Below, piece after piece: positions 1 to 9,580 of a DNA stretch of 62,530 nt (position 1 is the stretch's first letter; each line of letters opens with the position of its first letter). The translations under genes were made by a program, and so were the position numbers. The notes beneath the pieces are model-generated. The model saw nothing but the letters and a program-made list of their open reading frames with translations. It was not told where the DNA came from and made no database searches. The DNA is from Mycoplasmataceae bacterium (lineage in GTDB: Bacteria > Bacillota_I > Bacilli_A > Mycoplasmatales > Mycoplasmoidaceae), in contig JAISPD010000025.1 in assembly GCA_031275175.1 (NCBI GenBank), forward strand, positions 1-62,530, written 5' to 3'.

Positions 1-71
1 CTTGCTACTCCTCCAAGGATACATAATCCTGCGCCTATCATTAAACAATTTTTTAATTTTTTAATTTTCAT
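1..71 (-). CDS. N-terminus of a secreted or membrane protein (partial)
   Basis: Reading leftward from an ATG at 69-71, the protein starts MKIKKLKNCLMIGAGLCILG and continues to the window edge. This is a typical signal peptide or membrane anchor: four lysines followed by a hydrophobic stretch rich in Gly, Leu and Ile. A purine-rich site (GAGAAGA) lies just upstream of the ATG. The mature part is outside the window, so the product is unknown; a lipoprotein or surface protein is an inference. A (CT)12 tract lies about 110 bp upstream and could affect expression. Confidence 0.6.
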   Translation of the reverse strand, partial: MKIKKLKNCLMIGAGLCILGGVA

Positions 72-183
72 TTTCTTCTCGCTTTATTTTTTTGAAAAAC
101 TTCGTTGATAAAATAAAAACAAGCCGTTAACAACAGTGTTAATTGCTTGTTCTATGTAAGAAAAAATAAGATTACTTGATCGG

Positions 184-207
184 CTCTCTCTCTCTCTCTC
201 TCTCTCT
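184..207. repeat. (CT)12 dinucleotide tract
   Basis: Twelve perfect CT units ((AG)12 on the minus strand). The tract lies about 113-136 bp upstream of the minus-strand signal-peptide gene that starts at 71. Short tandem tracts of this kind change length by slipped-strand mispairing, and mycoplasmas use such tracts upstream of or within surface-protein genes for phase variation. That role here is inferred from position only. Confidence 0.9.
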
Positions 208-632
208 GAAGTTTTCCATGCAAAGATTATATAAAAATTAAAATTTATTTCACAAAAAAGTACTCGTGAAAATAAAACATTGATTAATTCCATGGTTTTG
301 CATTGCTTTTACATGCAACACAAAACCAAACATCTAACCAAAGGCATTACTTGACGGTTGGTCAATTGAATGATTTCATTCAATTGATACCTTCGGTGAA
401 TATAGCACTTCCTTGTCACATTGAACGGAAAAAAATACAAACCGTTGTTTCTTTCATACATTTGACTTAAAAATCAATATAAATTGCAAAAAAATGATGG
501 TTTTACTTAAAAAAATGAAAAATTTTGCCATTTTTTGAGACTATTATATATATAGATTATGTAGTATGTATACATATTAGTAGTATTGATATTCATAAGT
601 AATATTATTAAAACAAATGAACAAATTATCAG
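208..632. other. Intergenic stretch without a recognisable gene
   Basis: No open reading frame of this AT-rich stretch resembles a protein. It holds a perfect inverted repeat (362-387), listed separately, and runs of A and T. The 69-codon minus-strand frame at 84-293 exists only because the (CT)12 tract reads as alternating Arg and Glu, and is not accepted as a gene. Confidence 0.5.
362..387. repeat. Perfect 11-bp inverted repeat
   Basis: TCAATTGAATG (362-372) and its exact reverse complement (377-387) are separated by ATTT. No T-run follows, so a terminator is unlikely on either strand. It could be an operator for a homodimeric repressor or a cruciform. It lies between the minus-strand surface-protein gene and the tandem array at 633. 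Confidence 0.75.
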
Positions 633-873
633 CACAGCCGCGGAAGGCTTGAGAGCCGATGACTTACACAGCCGTAGAAGGCATCAGAGCCGATGGTTCA
701 CACAGCCGTCGAAGGCTCAAGAGCCGATGGTTCACACAGCCGAGGAAGGCATAAGAGTCGATGCTAACACAGCCGTTGAAGGCAGAAGAACCGATGGACT
801 AACACACAGCCGTAGAAGGCACGAGAGCCGATGGATTAACACAGCCGATGAAGGCTTGAGAGCCGATGGAAAC
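633..873. repeat. Imperfect 34-bp tandem repeat array, seven units
   Basis: Units begin at 633, 667, 701, 735, 768, 805 and 840 (lengths 34, 34, 34, 33, 37 and 35 bp, then a last unit). Each unit has CACAGCCG, two variable bases, GAAGGC, three variable bases, then AGAGCCGATG with small changes, and a 3-8 base tail. GCC/GGC/GCC blocks inside each unit can pair alternately as small hairpins. GC content is much higher than in the surrounding DNA. The unit length is not a multiple of three and varies, so the array is probably not coding, although a 116-codon frame (586-936) crosses it. Confidence 0.85.
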
Positions 874-991
874 ACTGAATTATTAATTGAATTGGCATAC
901 AATTACAGATACATTTCATTAATCTGTATTTTGTGAACTATTTTTATAATTAAGTAGTATAACCATATATGTTTTTCTAAAAAGGAAGATT

Positions 992-1402
992 ATGGCTAGA
1001 CAACAGTTTATAGATCAAATATATTATTTGACAAAAAAAGAATTTATCAATAAAGGTTTTACTTTCAACGATGTATGAAAAAAAATCGTTAAAGATGGTA
1101 AGTTATCAAAAGAAGAACAAAATCAAAATATTGGCATCGTATATACAGATTTATTACAAGATGCTCGATTTATTTATATGGGTAACAAAAAATGAATGTT
1201 ACGTGAATTTGCAACGCAAGAGGAAATTGATAAATTTCAAAATATGCTTTATGACTTCAATAACGATATTGCTGAAGAAAACGCAGCTATCAATAAAACT
1301 TCGGTAACTGAAGAACCAACAGAAATTGAGGAAGATGAAGAAATCGATATCAATATTAATCGTAATGTTGGTAAAACATATGATGAAAAGGAAGACGAAT
1401 AA
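992..1402 (+). CDS. rpoE: RNA polymerase delta subunit RpoE
   Basis: A 136-residue protein. The N-terminal ~80 residues form a HARE-HTH domain with the family pattern FTFNDVWKKI, followed by IGIVYTDLLQDARFIYMGNKKWMLREF, here split by TGA-encoded Trp codons. The C-terminal ~45 residues are strongly acidic (runs of Glu and Asp), as expected for delta, which displaces nucleic acid from RNA polymerase and speeds its recycling. AAAGGAAG precedes the ATG. A TATAAT at 945-950 is a possible -10 box, leaving a leader of about 35 bases. The stop codon overlaps the fba start (TAATG), so the two are translationally coupled; rpoE next to central metabolic genes is common in Firmicutes. Confidence 0.93.
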
Positions 1403-2283
1403 TGAGTAAAAGTCGATTAGTAAACATGGGTGACATGCTTAAAAAAGCACAACAAGGAAAATATGCTATTGCACACATCAACATTAACAATTTAGAATGA
1501 ATCAAAGGCGTGTTAATGGCTGTACAAGAAACTAACACTCCAGTTATATTAGGTGTATCTGAAGGTGCCGCTAAATATATGAATGGGTTTAAAAATGTAA
1601 CTGATATGGTAAACAACTCATTAGATTCTATGAATGTTGTACAACCAGTTGTTCTCCATTTAGACCACGGTTCTTTTGAAGGAGCTAAAGCAGCTCTAGC
1701 AGCAGGGTTTAGTTCAGTTATGTATGATGGTTCACATTTACCATTTGATGAAAACATAAAAGAAACCCAGATTATTATTGATTTAGCTAAACAACAGAAT
1801 GCCTCAGTTGAAGCAGAAGTAGGAACTATTGGTGGTGAGGAAGACGGTAAAAAATCAGGTGGTGAACTTGCTAATGTTGAAGAGTGTAGCAAGATTTCTC
1901 AACTATCAATTACCTGCTTGGCAGCAGGTATTGGTAACATTCACGGTATTTATCCAGCTGATTGAAAAGGTTTAAATTTTACAAGACTTAATGAAATTCA
2001 ACAGGCTACCAATAACATTCCGTTAGTATTACATGGCGGTACTGGTATCCCTGATGCGATGGTACAACAAGCAATTGCTCACGGTGTATGCAAAGTAAAC
2101 GTAAACACAGAGTGTCAACTTGCTTTTGCAGCAGCGATTCGTCAATATATTGAAGATAAAAAAGATTTGGATACTAAAGCGAAAGGCTTTGATCCACGTA
2201 AATTATTAAAACCAGGCATTGAAGCTATTAAAAATAAATGCATTGAAAAATTTAAAGTTTTCAGTTCCATTGGTAAAGCTTAA
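1402..2283 (+). CDS. fba: Class II fructose-bisphosphate aldolase
   Basis: A 293-residue cytosolic zinc aldolase that splits fructose 1,6-bisphosphate into dihydroxyacetone phosphate and glyceraldehyde 3-phosphate in glycolysis. It shows the class II signatures LHLDHG (zinc and catalytic region, about residues 83-88), GNIHGIYP, LHGGTGIP and VNVNTE near the phosphate-binding loop. Length is normal for the family (about 285-300). The ATG overlaps the rpoE stop (TAATG). Trp codons at 1498 and 1963 are TGA. A weak hairpin around 2292-2313 (AGGA/TCCT arms with T/A-rich loop) may end the transcript. Confidence 0.97.
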
Positions 2284-2335
2284 TCAATATCACAAGGAAT
2301 TTTTAAATAAAATCCTCTACTAAATTTAAGCAAAT

Positions 2336-2353
2336 TTTAAATCCAAGTGTAAC
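2336..2353 (+). repeat. Insertion-sequence-like inverted repeat, left copy
   Basis: TTTAAATCCAAGTGTAAC here resembles, in inverted form, 2947-2971 (GTGTTGCACTTGC followed by AATTGGAATTTA, with a 6-base insertion) and, in direct form, 55756-55773 (TTTAAATCCAAATGCAAC). The pair at 2336 and 2947 flanks a single small minus-strand gene; the third copy sits before a paralogue of that gene. This suggests ends of a mobile cassette, but the match is imperfect. Confidence 0.35.
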
Positions 2354-2432
2354 AAAAGAAAAATCATAGTGAATAATCTTATAAGAGCTTAACCCATGAT
2401 TTAATAATTACTTGTTTGTTTTGAATTGTGAG

Positions 2433-2747
2433 CTACTCAGTTTTTAAATTATTCAACTTAATAACCTTTTGCAGCAAGTTGCCTTGTTCATCTAAACGAG
2501 TATCTATTCCGTCTAAACGAGTGTTGATGGTTTGAATATCAGATCTTAATGGATTTAATGCTTCCTGAATGGCTCCGGCAAATCATACTGGAGGTTTAGA
2601 ATACTCACTTAAGTGATTGTTTGTATCTGGACCAGGACCAATTGGTTTTTTACGTTTCTTAGTTTTTGTTTTAACATCAACAAGAACATTATCACCAACT
2701 TTAATTGGATCGTGATCTGCTTTAAGAATCTTAGTTTCTTTTTTCAT
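2433..2747 (-). CDS. Small lysine-rich protein with C-terminal coiled-coil repeat
   Basis: A 104-residue protein I do not recognise. The N-terminal half is basic (KTKTKKRKK); the middle has PPVWFAGAIQEAL; the C-terminal third is a heptad-like repeat (NTRLDGIDTRLDEQGNLLQ) likely to be a coiled coil. A paralogue at 55922-56160 shares W-F-A-x-A-x-Q-E-A-L and the RLDGID repeats but is frameshifted. One Trp is encoded by TGA, which hides the frame under the standard code. A TATAAT (2754-2759, minus) ends six bases before the ATG, so the mRNA is probably leaderless. A possible 24-codon frame (2804-2878, minus) lies upstream. The gene sits between inverted repeats, suggesting a mobile or passenger gene. 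Confidence 0.75.
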
Positions 2748-3106
2748 ATGTACATTATATAGGTGTTTAGAACACTTGCATCCTTTCTCCGATTAAGAGT
2801 AGCTTATGATCAAATAAAGTCATCTCTTGCTAACACCATTTCATCGTGAGATATATGGTTATAATTTTTACTGTTCATAATTTTTGTTTTTTGTCAAACT
2901 TAATTATTTAATTATATTAGTAGGTTCTTATTGACATTTTTATTTAGTGTTGCACTTGCAATTGGAATTTAGGGTTAAAACAATTTAGTAAATGATCAAA
3001 CTACTCTTTGATCTTTTGCGATATAATAGAAATCAATTTTTAAGGTGTACCTTATCTTTGAGGCAACACCTTAAATTTGTTTAGTACATCAAACTTAAGG
3101 AAAATT
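2748..3106. other. Intergenic region upstream of nusA
   Basis: The stretch contains the minus-strand -10 box of the small coiled protein (2754-2759), the right inverted-repeat copy (2947-2971), a plus-strand TATAAT (3022-3027) likely used by the nusA operon, and a leader hairpin with 8-bp arms TAAGGTGT (3041-3048) and ACACCTTA (3066-3073). No further gene is recognised apart from the doubtful 24-codon frame. Confidence 0.5.
3022..3027 (+). promoter_or_regulatory. -10 box of the nusA-infB operon
   Basis: TATAAT stands about 80 bp before the nusA ATG. No good -35 is visible at the usual distance. The intervening leader can form an 8-bp stem (3041-3073), which may be a site of autoregulation as NusA controls its own operon in other bacteria; that last point is inference. 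Confidence 0.55.
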
Positions 3107-4537
3107 ATGAAAAAAAACATTGAAAAACAAATTGATTGAAATAAGCAGATTGTGGATACCATTAATGCAATTACACTAATTGCTGATGAGAACAACATCC
3201 CACGTGATACAGTAGTTGATGGATTGAAAGATGCCATCATTAAAGCTTACACAAAAGAATATCCAGAAACCGTATTAGAAGTAAACATTGATATTGATAA
3301 TAAACGCTTATCTGTTAATAAATTACTTAAAGTGGTTGAAGCAAATGATAACTTAGATGACTACGCTGAAATTAGTTTAGAGGATGCTCAAAAGAAAGAT
3401 TCTAATTTAAAATTAGGTGATTCTTATAAAGAACCGATATCTCTAAAAGAATTTTCTAAATTATCATTAGGTTTGTACCTATCACAAATGTTTAAGCATA
3501 ACATTTCTAGTCAATCAAATAAACAAGTTTATATGACTTGACAACCAAGAATCGGTGAAGTAATTTATGCCGAGGTGGAAAAAATTGATCACAAAAGTGG
3601 TATGGTGACTGTCAATTTAGAAACCACATTTGGTTTTTTAAGTCGCAAAGAAACGATTCCAGGCGAAGTGTTAGTTGCTGGACAAAAATATAATTTTTAC
3701 ATTAAAGATGTTAAAGAGCAAACTAAAGGATGACCAATTGTTTTATCTCGTGCTCATGTAGGATTAGTTAAATATTTATTAATGTTAAATATTCCAGAAA
3801 TTCAAGAAAAAATTATTGAAATTAAAGACATTGCTCGGGTAGCTGGTTTTAAAACTAAATTTTCAGTGTTTTCTCACCAAGCAAGTGTGGAAGCAGCAGG
3901 AACAGTTATTGGCCCACAAGGTTCAAGAATTAAAAATATCCAACAACAAATTAACAGTGAACATATCGAAGTAATTGAGTATGTCGATGATTTTAAAAAA
4001 TACATAGTTAATGTTTGTTCTCCAGCTGAAATAATTGGATTTGCTATTAAAGAACCAACTAAACCTGAAGAACGTCGACAAATCACATTAGTAGCACGTT
4101 CTGATAAATTAGCATTATTAATTGGTAAATTTGGTAATAACGTACGTTTGATCTCTGATATGTTAAAAGCTAATATTGAAATTAATACAGTTGAAGAAGC
4201 ACATGATGCAAATTTGCAGTATCAACGTGTGGAAGCTTTATCTCTACGTCAACAAACATTTGGTAAAACATATAAGAAATATCATGTCGGTCATGATCCA
4301 TTAAATCAATATAACCGTACTAGACCTAATGCTCATAAAACTACTACTGCTCCTACTAGTTCTAAAACACCGCAAGTGCGACAACAAGAATTCATTAAAA
4401 AACCTAAAGATTCTGTTTTACAAGACTTTAAAAATATTAATCGCGAAGATTTATTAAAAGAATTGATGGATGTTGATGCTTCTAAGAATATTAGTGATAA
4501 TATTGAAGATGACAGCAACGATGATTTTCAAGAGTAA
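3107..4537 (+). CDS. nusA: Transcription termination/antitermination factor NusA
   Basis: A 476-residue RNA polymerase-binding factor that controls pausing, termination and antitermination. In order: an N-terminal RNAP-binding domain (to about 135), an S1 RNA-binding domain beginning GEVIYAEVEKI (about 147-215), KH1 and KH2 (about 240-370, with VIGPQGSRIKNIQQQI and LIGKFGNNVRLISDML), then a variable Asn/Lys-rich acidic tail (about 380-476) typical of mycoplasmal NusA. TAAGGA precedes the ATG at 3107. It opens the conserved nusA-infB-rbfA-truB-ribF gene run. Confidence 0.96.
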
Positions 4538-4576
4538 ATTAAGTTTTACGCATCACATTGTATAAGGAGGCAAAAA

Positions 4577-6397
4577 GTGAAACCAAAAAAGAAGCAAGAT
4601 ACAAGACAAAATCTTGATCTTAAAACCCAATTCCAAAAAGTAGATACTGGCATTAAAAATGGTGTTTTCATTTTTAGTTCACCTCTGACTGTGGAGCAAT
4701 TTGCCAAAAACATCGGAAAAATTCCTAGTGAAATATTGAAATATTTTTTCTTAAAAGGTCGCATGCTCACACTTAACACTTTGTTGACTGAAGAACAAAT
4801 TGGTGAATTATGTCTTGAATATAATTACGATTTTGAAAAACGTATTGAAGTAGACGAAACCAATGTTTTAAGTAATATTAAAATTACTGACACAAAAGAA
4901 AATTTAAAACCTCGTCCACCTGTGGTTACCATTATGGGACATGTTGATCATGGTAAAACTACTTTATTAGATTACATTCGTAAAGCTCATGTAGCTCGTG
5001 GTGAGGCTGGTGGCATCACTCAACATATTGGTGCTTATCAAATTACTTATAAAAAAGATAAGATTACATTTATTGACACCCCAGGACATGCTGCATTTAC
5101 TGAAATGCGTGCCCGTGGTGCCGATATTACTGATATCGTCGTGATTGTTGTATCTGCTGATGATGGGGTTAAATTACAAACCATTGAAGCAATTGATCAT
5201 GCTAAAGCAGCTAAAGTCACCATCATTATCTTTATTAACAAGATGGATAAACCTAACGTTAATCCTGACAAGGTGATGACTAAATTAAGTGATTACAATC
5301 TTTTAGCTGAAGAATGAGGCGGTTCCACAATTACCATTAAAGGTTCAGCTTTAACTGGACAAAATGTTGATAAATTACTAGAAGCGATTTTAGCCGTTGC
5401 TGAAATTAATGAATATAAAGCTAATCCTAACCGTTTAGCTATGGGTGTAATCATTGAATCTAATGTTGATAAAGGTTTAGGGTCAGTTGCCACTATTTTA
5501 GTACAAAATGGAAGTCTAACTAAAGGTGATTTCATCATTGCGGGTAGTGCTTATGGCCGCATCAGAATGATGTTTGATGAAAATGGCAAAGAAGTTAATA
5601 TTGCATACCCATCGCAACCAGTAAAAATTACTGGTTTATCTGAAACACCAGCAGCTGGAGAACATTTCATTGTCAGCACAAATGAAAAAGATATTAAAGA
5701 AATTGCTGAGAAAATTCGCTTACATAAATTAATGCTCCATCATCAAGTAGAAAATGCTAATACCACAGAAAATACTGATGATATTAAAACATTAAACATT
5801 ATTTTAAAAACAGATGTACACGGTTCATTAGAGGCAATTAAAAATATACTGTCAAAAATTAATGTTGATGGAACAAAATTACAACTCATTCGCTCTACTG
5901 TTGGAGGTATTACCGAATCAGATATAACCCTAGCTAAAGCATCCAAAGCACTTGTTATTGGTTTTAATATCAAACCAACTCGTGCCATTAGAGCAATTGC
6001 TGAAAACCAACAAATTAAAATTTTATTTTATGATGTTATTTATAAGCTGAGTGAAGATGTACAAAATTTCTTGCTTGGTGAATTAAGTCCAATTTTTGAA
6101 GAAAAAGAAACCGGTGAAGCCATTATCCAACAATTATGAAAACATTCAGATATTGGAGTCATTGCTGGTTGTTTAGTTCAAAATGGTGAAATGAATCGAA
6201 ACGATAATGCCCGTGTATTACGAGATGGTACTGTAATTGTTAATACTAAAATCGCCTCCATGAAACATTTAAAAGAAGTTGTGAATAAAATTATTGCCGG
6301 TATGGAATGTGGTATTACATTAGAAAAGTATCATGACATTAAAGTTGGTGACGTCATCCAAACTTATCAAATCATTGCTAAGAAACGAGTAATTTAA
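4577..6397 (+). CDS. infB: Translation initiation factor IF-2
   Basis: A 606-residue GTPase that brings initiator tRNA to the small ribosomal subunit and promotes subunit joining. The G domain has GHVDHGKT (from residue 121), DTPGH (about 167) and NKMD (about 221), followed by domains II, III and IV; IV ends in [18 protein letters not shown]. The N-terminal extension is short (about 110 residues), as in other Mollicutes. The start is GTG at 4577, fixed by a perfect AAGGAGG at 4564-4570. It lies 39 bp after nusA and 2 bp before rbfA. Confidence 0.97.
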
Positions 6398-6399
6398 CC

Positions 6400-6735
6400 A
6401 TGCCTAGTTACAAACATGAACACATTGAATCAGAAATACTTAATGTTTTAAATCACACAATGAAACATGAAATTTATGATGAATCACTAAAGTGATGTTC
6501 TTTCACTTCAGTTAAATTAAATCCAGATTCTAGTTGAGCAACTGTTTATGTTGACACTTATGACCGTACTAAATTAGATCAAATAGTTAATAAATTAACG
6601 ATTGCTAAAGGGACCTTTCGTAATCAATTAGCCCAAAATTTAAATATCCGTAAGATACCAGATATTAAATTTGTTAGAGACCAAACGATTGATAATTCTT
6701 TGAAAATTGATGAAATATTAGATAAAATACATTAA
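6400..6735 (+). CDS. rbfA: Ribosome-binding factor A
   Basis: A 111-residue protein matching RbfA, a late 30S maturation factor needed for 16S rRNA 5'-end processing. It shows the expected order: an N-terminal helix (HEHIESEILNVLNHTM), strands with VKLNPDSSWATVYVD, and the C-terminal AKGTFRNQLAQNLNIRKIPDIKFVRDQ, close to the family pattern of G-x-(I/L)-R-x-x-(I/L)-x-x-x-L-x-(L/I)-(R/K)-x-x-P-x-(L/I)-x-F. Two Trp codons are TGA. It follows infB by 2 bp. Confidence 0.92.
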
Positions 6736-6742
6736 GTTAATT

Positions 6743-7528
6743 ATGAGCGATAAAGAAAAAGAATTAGATAAACAAGATAAACCAGCAGATACTGATATCA
6801 AGATTAAGTTTGAACCATCTGGAGAAAAAGTAGGTCCTTTTGTTGTTAAGAAAACACCTGAATCGATAAAAATTGAAAATGCTCAAACTCCTCCTGCAGA
6901 TTCATTAGACATCAATTCAAATCTTGGTTCTTTTGGTTCTAACGAAAATTTAACTAATGAACCAACCGATATTAAACCAGTTATTTCTACTGAAAAAATT
7001 TCAGCTTTAGAAAAAATTCAAGAAAAAAGTGATCAATTATCTAATACTGATACACATGCTAAAATTGATTTTCAAAAATTTGAACGTAAGAAAGATGTCA
7101 AAATTAAAAATGCTTTTTTATTAAAATTTGATAATTGGCTACGACAACCTAAGACATTATTAAGAATTTGGTTGATTGCCATAGCATCTATTGTTGTCAT
7201 ATGAGGTTGCCAAATAACTTATCTTGTTTTAATAACACACATTTTAGAACATGGTAGTGATTATCCACCAGATAGTTTATATCATTCTGTTGGTGTAGCA
7301 AGTAATATATTAAGTTACATTTCCGTAGGATTACCTGCCTTTCCATTTATTTTGTTGTTAACTACTTCAATTATTGGTATTAATGGTATGTTAAGCTCTA
7401 GAAATTTCCATTATTTTTTATGATTAATTCTAGCCATATCATTTGTTTGTTTTTTAGCTTCCACTATCTGTTCTAGTTACTTCTTAGATATGTGTTATTC
7501 ATTTAACACCATGCCTAAATCTTCTTAG
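6743..7528 (+). CDS. Membrane protein with long hydrophilic N-terminus, unknown function
   Basis: A 261-residue protein of no recognised family. Residues 1-130 are charged and low-complexity (Lys, Glu, Asp, Pro, Asn), with no signal peptide. The C-terminal half has three or four hydrophobic segments (around LLRIWLIAIASIVVIWG, NILSYISVGLPAFPFILL and FLWLILAISFVCFLA). It lies between rbfA (7 bp before) and truB, so it probably belongs to the translation-factor operon. The N-terminus is likely cytosolic. Confidence 0.75.
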
Positions 7529-7590
7529 TTATATTATTACCTTGACGGTAATGAATCTTTGCATTCTTTATTGGTGTATCACAGTTGTAT

Positions 7591-7596
7591 TAAAAT
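7591..7596 (+). promoter_or_regulatory. Possible -10 box next to truB
   Basis: TAAAAT ends 5 bp before the truB ATG, with TTGGTG at 7571-7576 as a weak -35 (14-bp spacer). No ribosome-binding site is seen before truB, so a leaderless transcript from this site is plausible. Confidence 0.35.
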
Positions 7597-7601
7597 TAAA
7601 T

Positions 7602-8252
7602 ATGCAAAATATTTACAATATTAACAAACCTAAAGGATGAACATCAAATGATGTTGTTCAGAAAATTAAGCATCATTTTCATTACAAAAAAGTTGGCCAT
7701 GCTGGTACATTAGATCCTAATGCGGTTGGTGTTTTAGTCATCGGTTTCAATGAAGGAACTAAACTATTGTCTAAATTACAAACTGATGACAAAGAATACA
7801 TTGCTGAAATTCAAATTGGGGTTGAAACCAACACCTATGATATTTGTGGTAAATGTATCGCTAGAAAACCTACAAGTAACATCACTCTCCATCAAATAAT
7901 CGAAGAACTAACTAAATTAAAACAAGGTGATTATTGGCAAGTCCCTCCAGTTTATTCAGCTAAACGTATTCAAGGAAAACAACTGTATAAATTGGCATAC
8001 TCTCAACAACAAATACCAGTTATAAAACCACAATTGGTTCGTCTTTTTGACTTTCAAATCATTGAATTTCTTGATGATATTTTACAGGTAAGATTACATG
8101 TTTCCAAAGGATTTTATATTAGATCATTAGCTCACGATTTAGGAGTGCAGCTTGATACAGGAGCTAACCTTGTTAATTTAAAAAGAACTCGTAGCGGTGA
8201 ATTTACCATTGAAAATAGTATTAGTTTAGAACAATTATTTTCCGATAATTAA
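7602..8252 (+). CDS. truB: tRNA pseudouridine-55 synthase
   Basis: A 216-residue enzyme that makes pseudouridine 55 in the T-loop of tRNAs. It starts with NINKPKGWTSNDVV, has the catalytic motif GHAGTLDPNAVGVL with Asp at residue 38, and the motifs PPVYSAKRIQGKQLYKLA and YIRSLAHDLG. It is shorter than E. coli TruB (about 314) because the C-terminal PUA domain is missing, as in several Firmicutes. Upstream is a TAAAAT-like -10 rather than a ribosome-binding site. It ends 5 bp before ribF. Confidence 0.95.
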
Positions 8253-8257
8253 CTACT

Positions 8258-9091
8258 ATGACAAAAATATTATTTTTTGATCAAGCTCATACTCTCAATA
8301 GTAAATCATCACCGTTAATCGTGGGTTTTTTTGATGGCTTACATAGGGGACATGCAATGTTATTTAAACGTGTTCATGAAAATAATTTCAATTTACTTAC
8401 TTTTATTAATGTTCCCCATAAATTGAATGATTTACTTTATTCAGACCAAGAGCGTTTAGCAGATTTACAAGAATTAAAACCACAAAACATTTTTTTATTA
8501 GACTTACAACAAAATAATATGCAATGTATGTCTTTCATATATAAATTATTAAAACAAATTAAACCATCTGAAATCATTGTCGGTAGCGATTTTAAATTTG
8601 GTAAACAACGCTTGGGAAACATTCAACAATTGAAAAAATATTTTAAAGTACGGGTGATCAAATTAAATTACAAATATAAGACTTCTCTTATAAAAAAAAT
8701 GATTATTGATGGAAACGTGCATCAAGCAAATAAATTGTTAATAAATCCTTATACCATTACAGGTGTTGTTGTTCACGGTAAAAAAATGGGACGTAAATTA
8801 AATTATCCTACTGCCAATGTTCATTTACCTAAACAAACAGTTGTTCCTAAAGTTGGATCATACGTAGGCTATACATATGTTGACCACATTCGTTATCCTT
8901 CAGCTATCTTTGTGAAAGATCATTTATTAGAAACACATATGTTTAATTTTAAAAAAAGTATTTATGGAAAAATCATTTCTATCGAATTACAAAAATTTCA
9001 TAAGCCATTTGAACAAAGTAAAAATTTTGCTGATCTTAAAACGATCATTGATCAAAAAGTAAAAACCATTAGAAAGTATTTTACTTCTTAA
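8258..9091 (+). CDS. ribF: Bifunctional riboflavin kinase / FAD synthetase
   Basis: A 277-residue enzyme that converts riboflavin to FMN and then FAD. The N-terminal adenylyltransferase domain has VGFFDGLHRGH (about residue 21) and the C-terminal kinase domain has GVVVHGKKMGRKLNYPTAN (about residue 170). Residues between the domains match RibF (LLINPYTITG). The length is slightly short for the family (about 300). It ends the nusA operon and overlaps the convergent HIT gene by 11 bp. Confidence 0.94.
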   Translation: MTKILFFDQAHTLNSKSSPLIVGFFDGLHRGHAMLFKRVHENNFNLLTFINVPHKLNDLLYSDQERLADLQELKPQNIFLLDLQQNNMQCMSFIYKLLKQIKPSEIIVGSDFKFGKQRLGNIQQLKKYFKVRVIKLNYKYKTSLIKKMIIDGNVHQANKLLINPYTITGVVVHGKKMGRKLNYPTANVHLPKQTVVPKVGSYVGYTYVDHIRYPSAIFVKDHLLETHMFNFKKSIYGKIISIELQKFHKPFEQSKNFADLKTIIDQKVKTIRKYFTS

Positions 9092-9491
9092 TGGTTTTTA
9101 ACTCTTCATAAATTTTGTTGATATCACCCAAATATTTATTACCAACTTTAATTTTGAATCCCTCTTCTTTGCCATATTTAGGAATGACATGCATGTGAAA
9201 ATGCATGACTACTTGTCCTGCAATATTACCCTCATTGGATAGGTAATTAATTCCTCAAGGTTTTAATGATGAATCTTGCATGTTTTGTGATATTTCTTTT
9301 ACTAGATCTAATACATCGTGAAGTGTCTCATTGTCGCATTGACTTAAATTTTTGTAATGTTTTTTGGAAATTACAATTGTATGCCCGTCACTGATTGGTT
9401 CAATGTCTAAAAAGGCAAGCGCTCCTTTATTTTCAGCAATAATTTTTGCTGGTATTTCTTTATTAACAATTTTACAAAAAATACATTCCAT
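9081..9491 (-). CDS. HIT family nucleotide hydrolase
   Basis: A 136-residue histidine-triad protein. It begins CIFCKIVNKEIPAKII, the family N-terminus, with a CxxC that may bind zinc, and carries the catalytic H-x-H-x-H motif HFHMHVIPKYG near residue 105. Members hydrolyse adenosine phosphoramidates, Ap4A or AMP-lysine; the natural substrate here is unknown. A TGA Trp codon lies at 9255. The 3' end overlaps ribF by 11 bp on the opposite strand. Confidence 0.93.
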
Positions 9492-9580
9492 AATTTTTCT
9501 ACACTTATTTTAATAATTGTACATGGAAAACTAATCATTTAAATCAAAAAGCAATTTCTAAACTTTTAAAATCTTTACGC

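Noticed and set aside
84-293. 69-codon minus-strand frame containing a SERERERERES run
   Set aside because: The run is just the (CT)12 tract read in frame; no domain, and it conflicts with the promoter region of the gene starting at 71.
633-873. The tandem array as a degenerate CRISPR array
   Set aside because: Units touch each other with only 2-8 variable bases and no spacer-sized unique sequence.
586-936. 116-codon plus-strand frame across the 34-bp tandem repeats
   Set aside because: Repeat units of 33-37 bp break the reading frame, so the protein-level repeat is not kept; it looks like a by-product of non-coding repeats.
1071-1307. 78-codon frame overlapping rpoE
   Set aside because: Out of frame within the RNA polymerase delta gene, which is clearly recognised once TGA is read as Trp.
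1356-1892. 178-codon minus-strand frame opposite fba
   Set aside because: Antisense shadow of the aldolase gene, with no recognisable domain.
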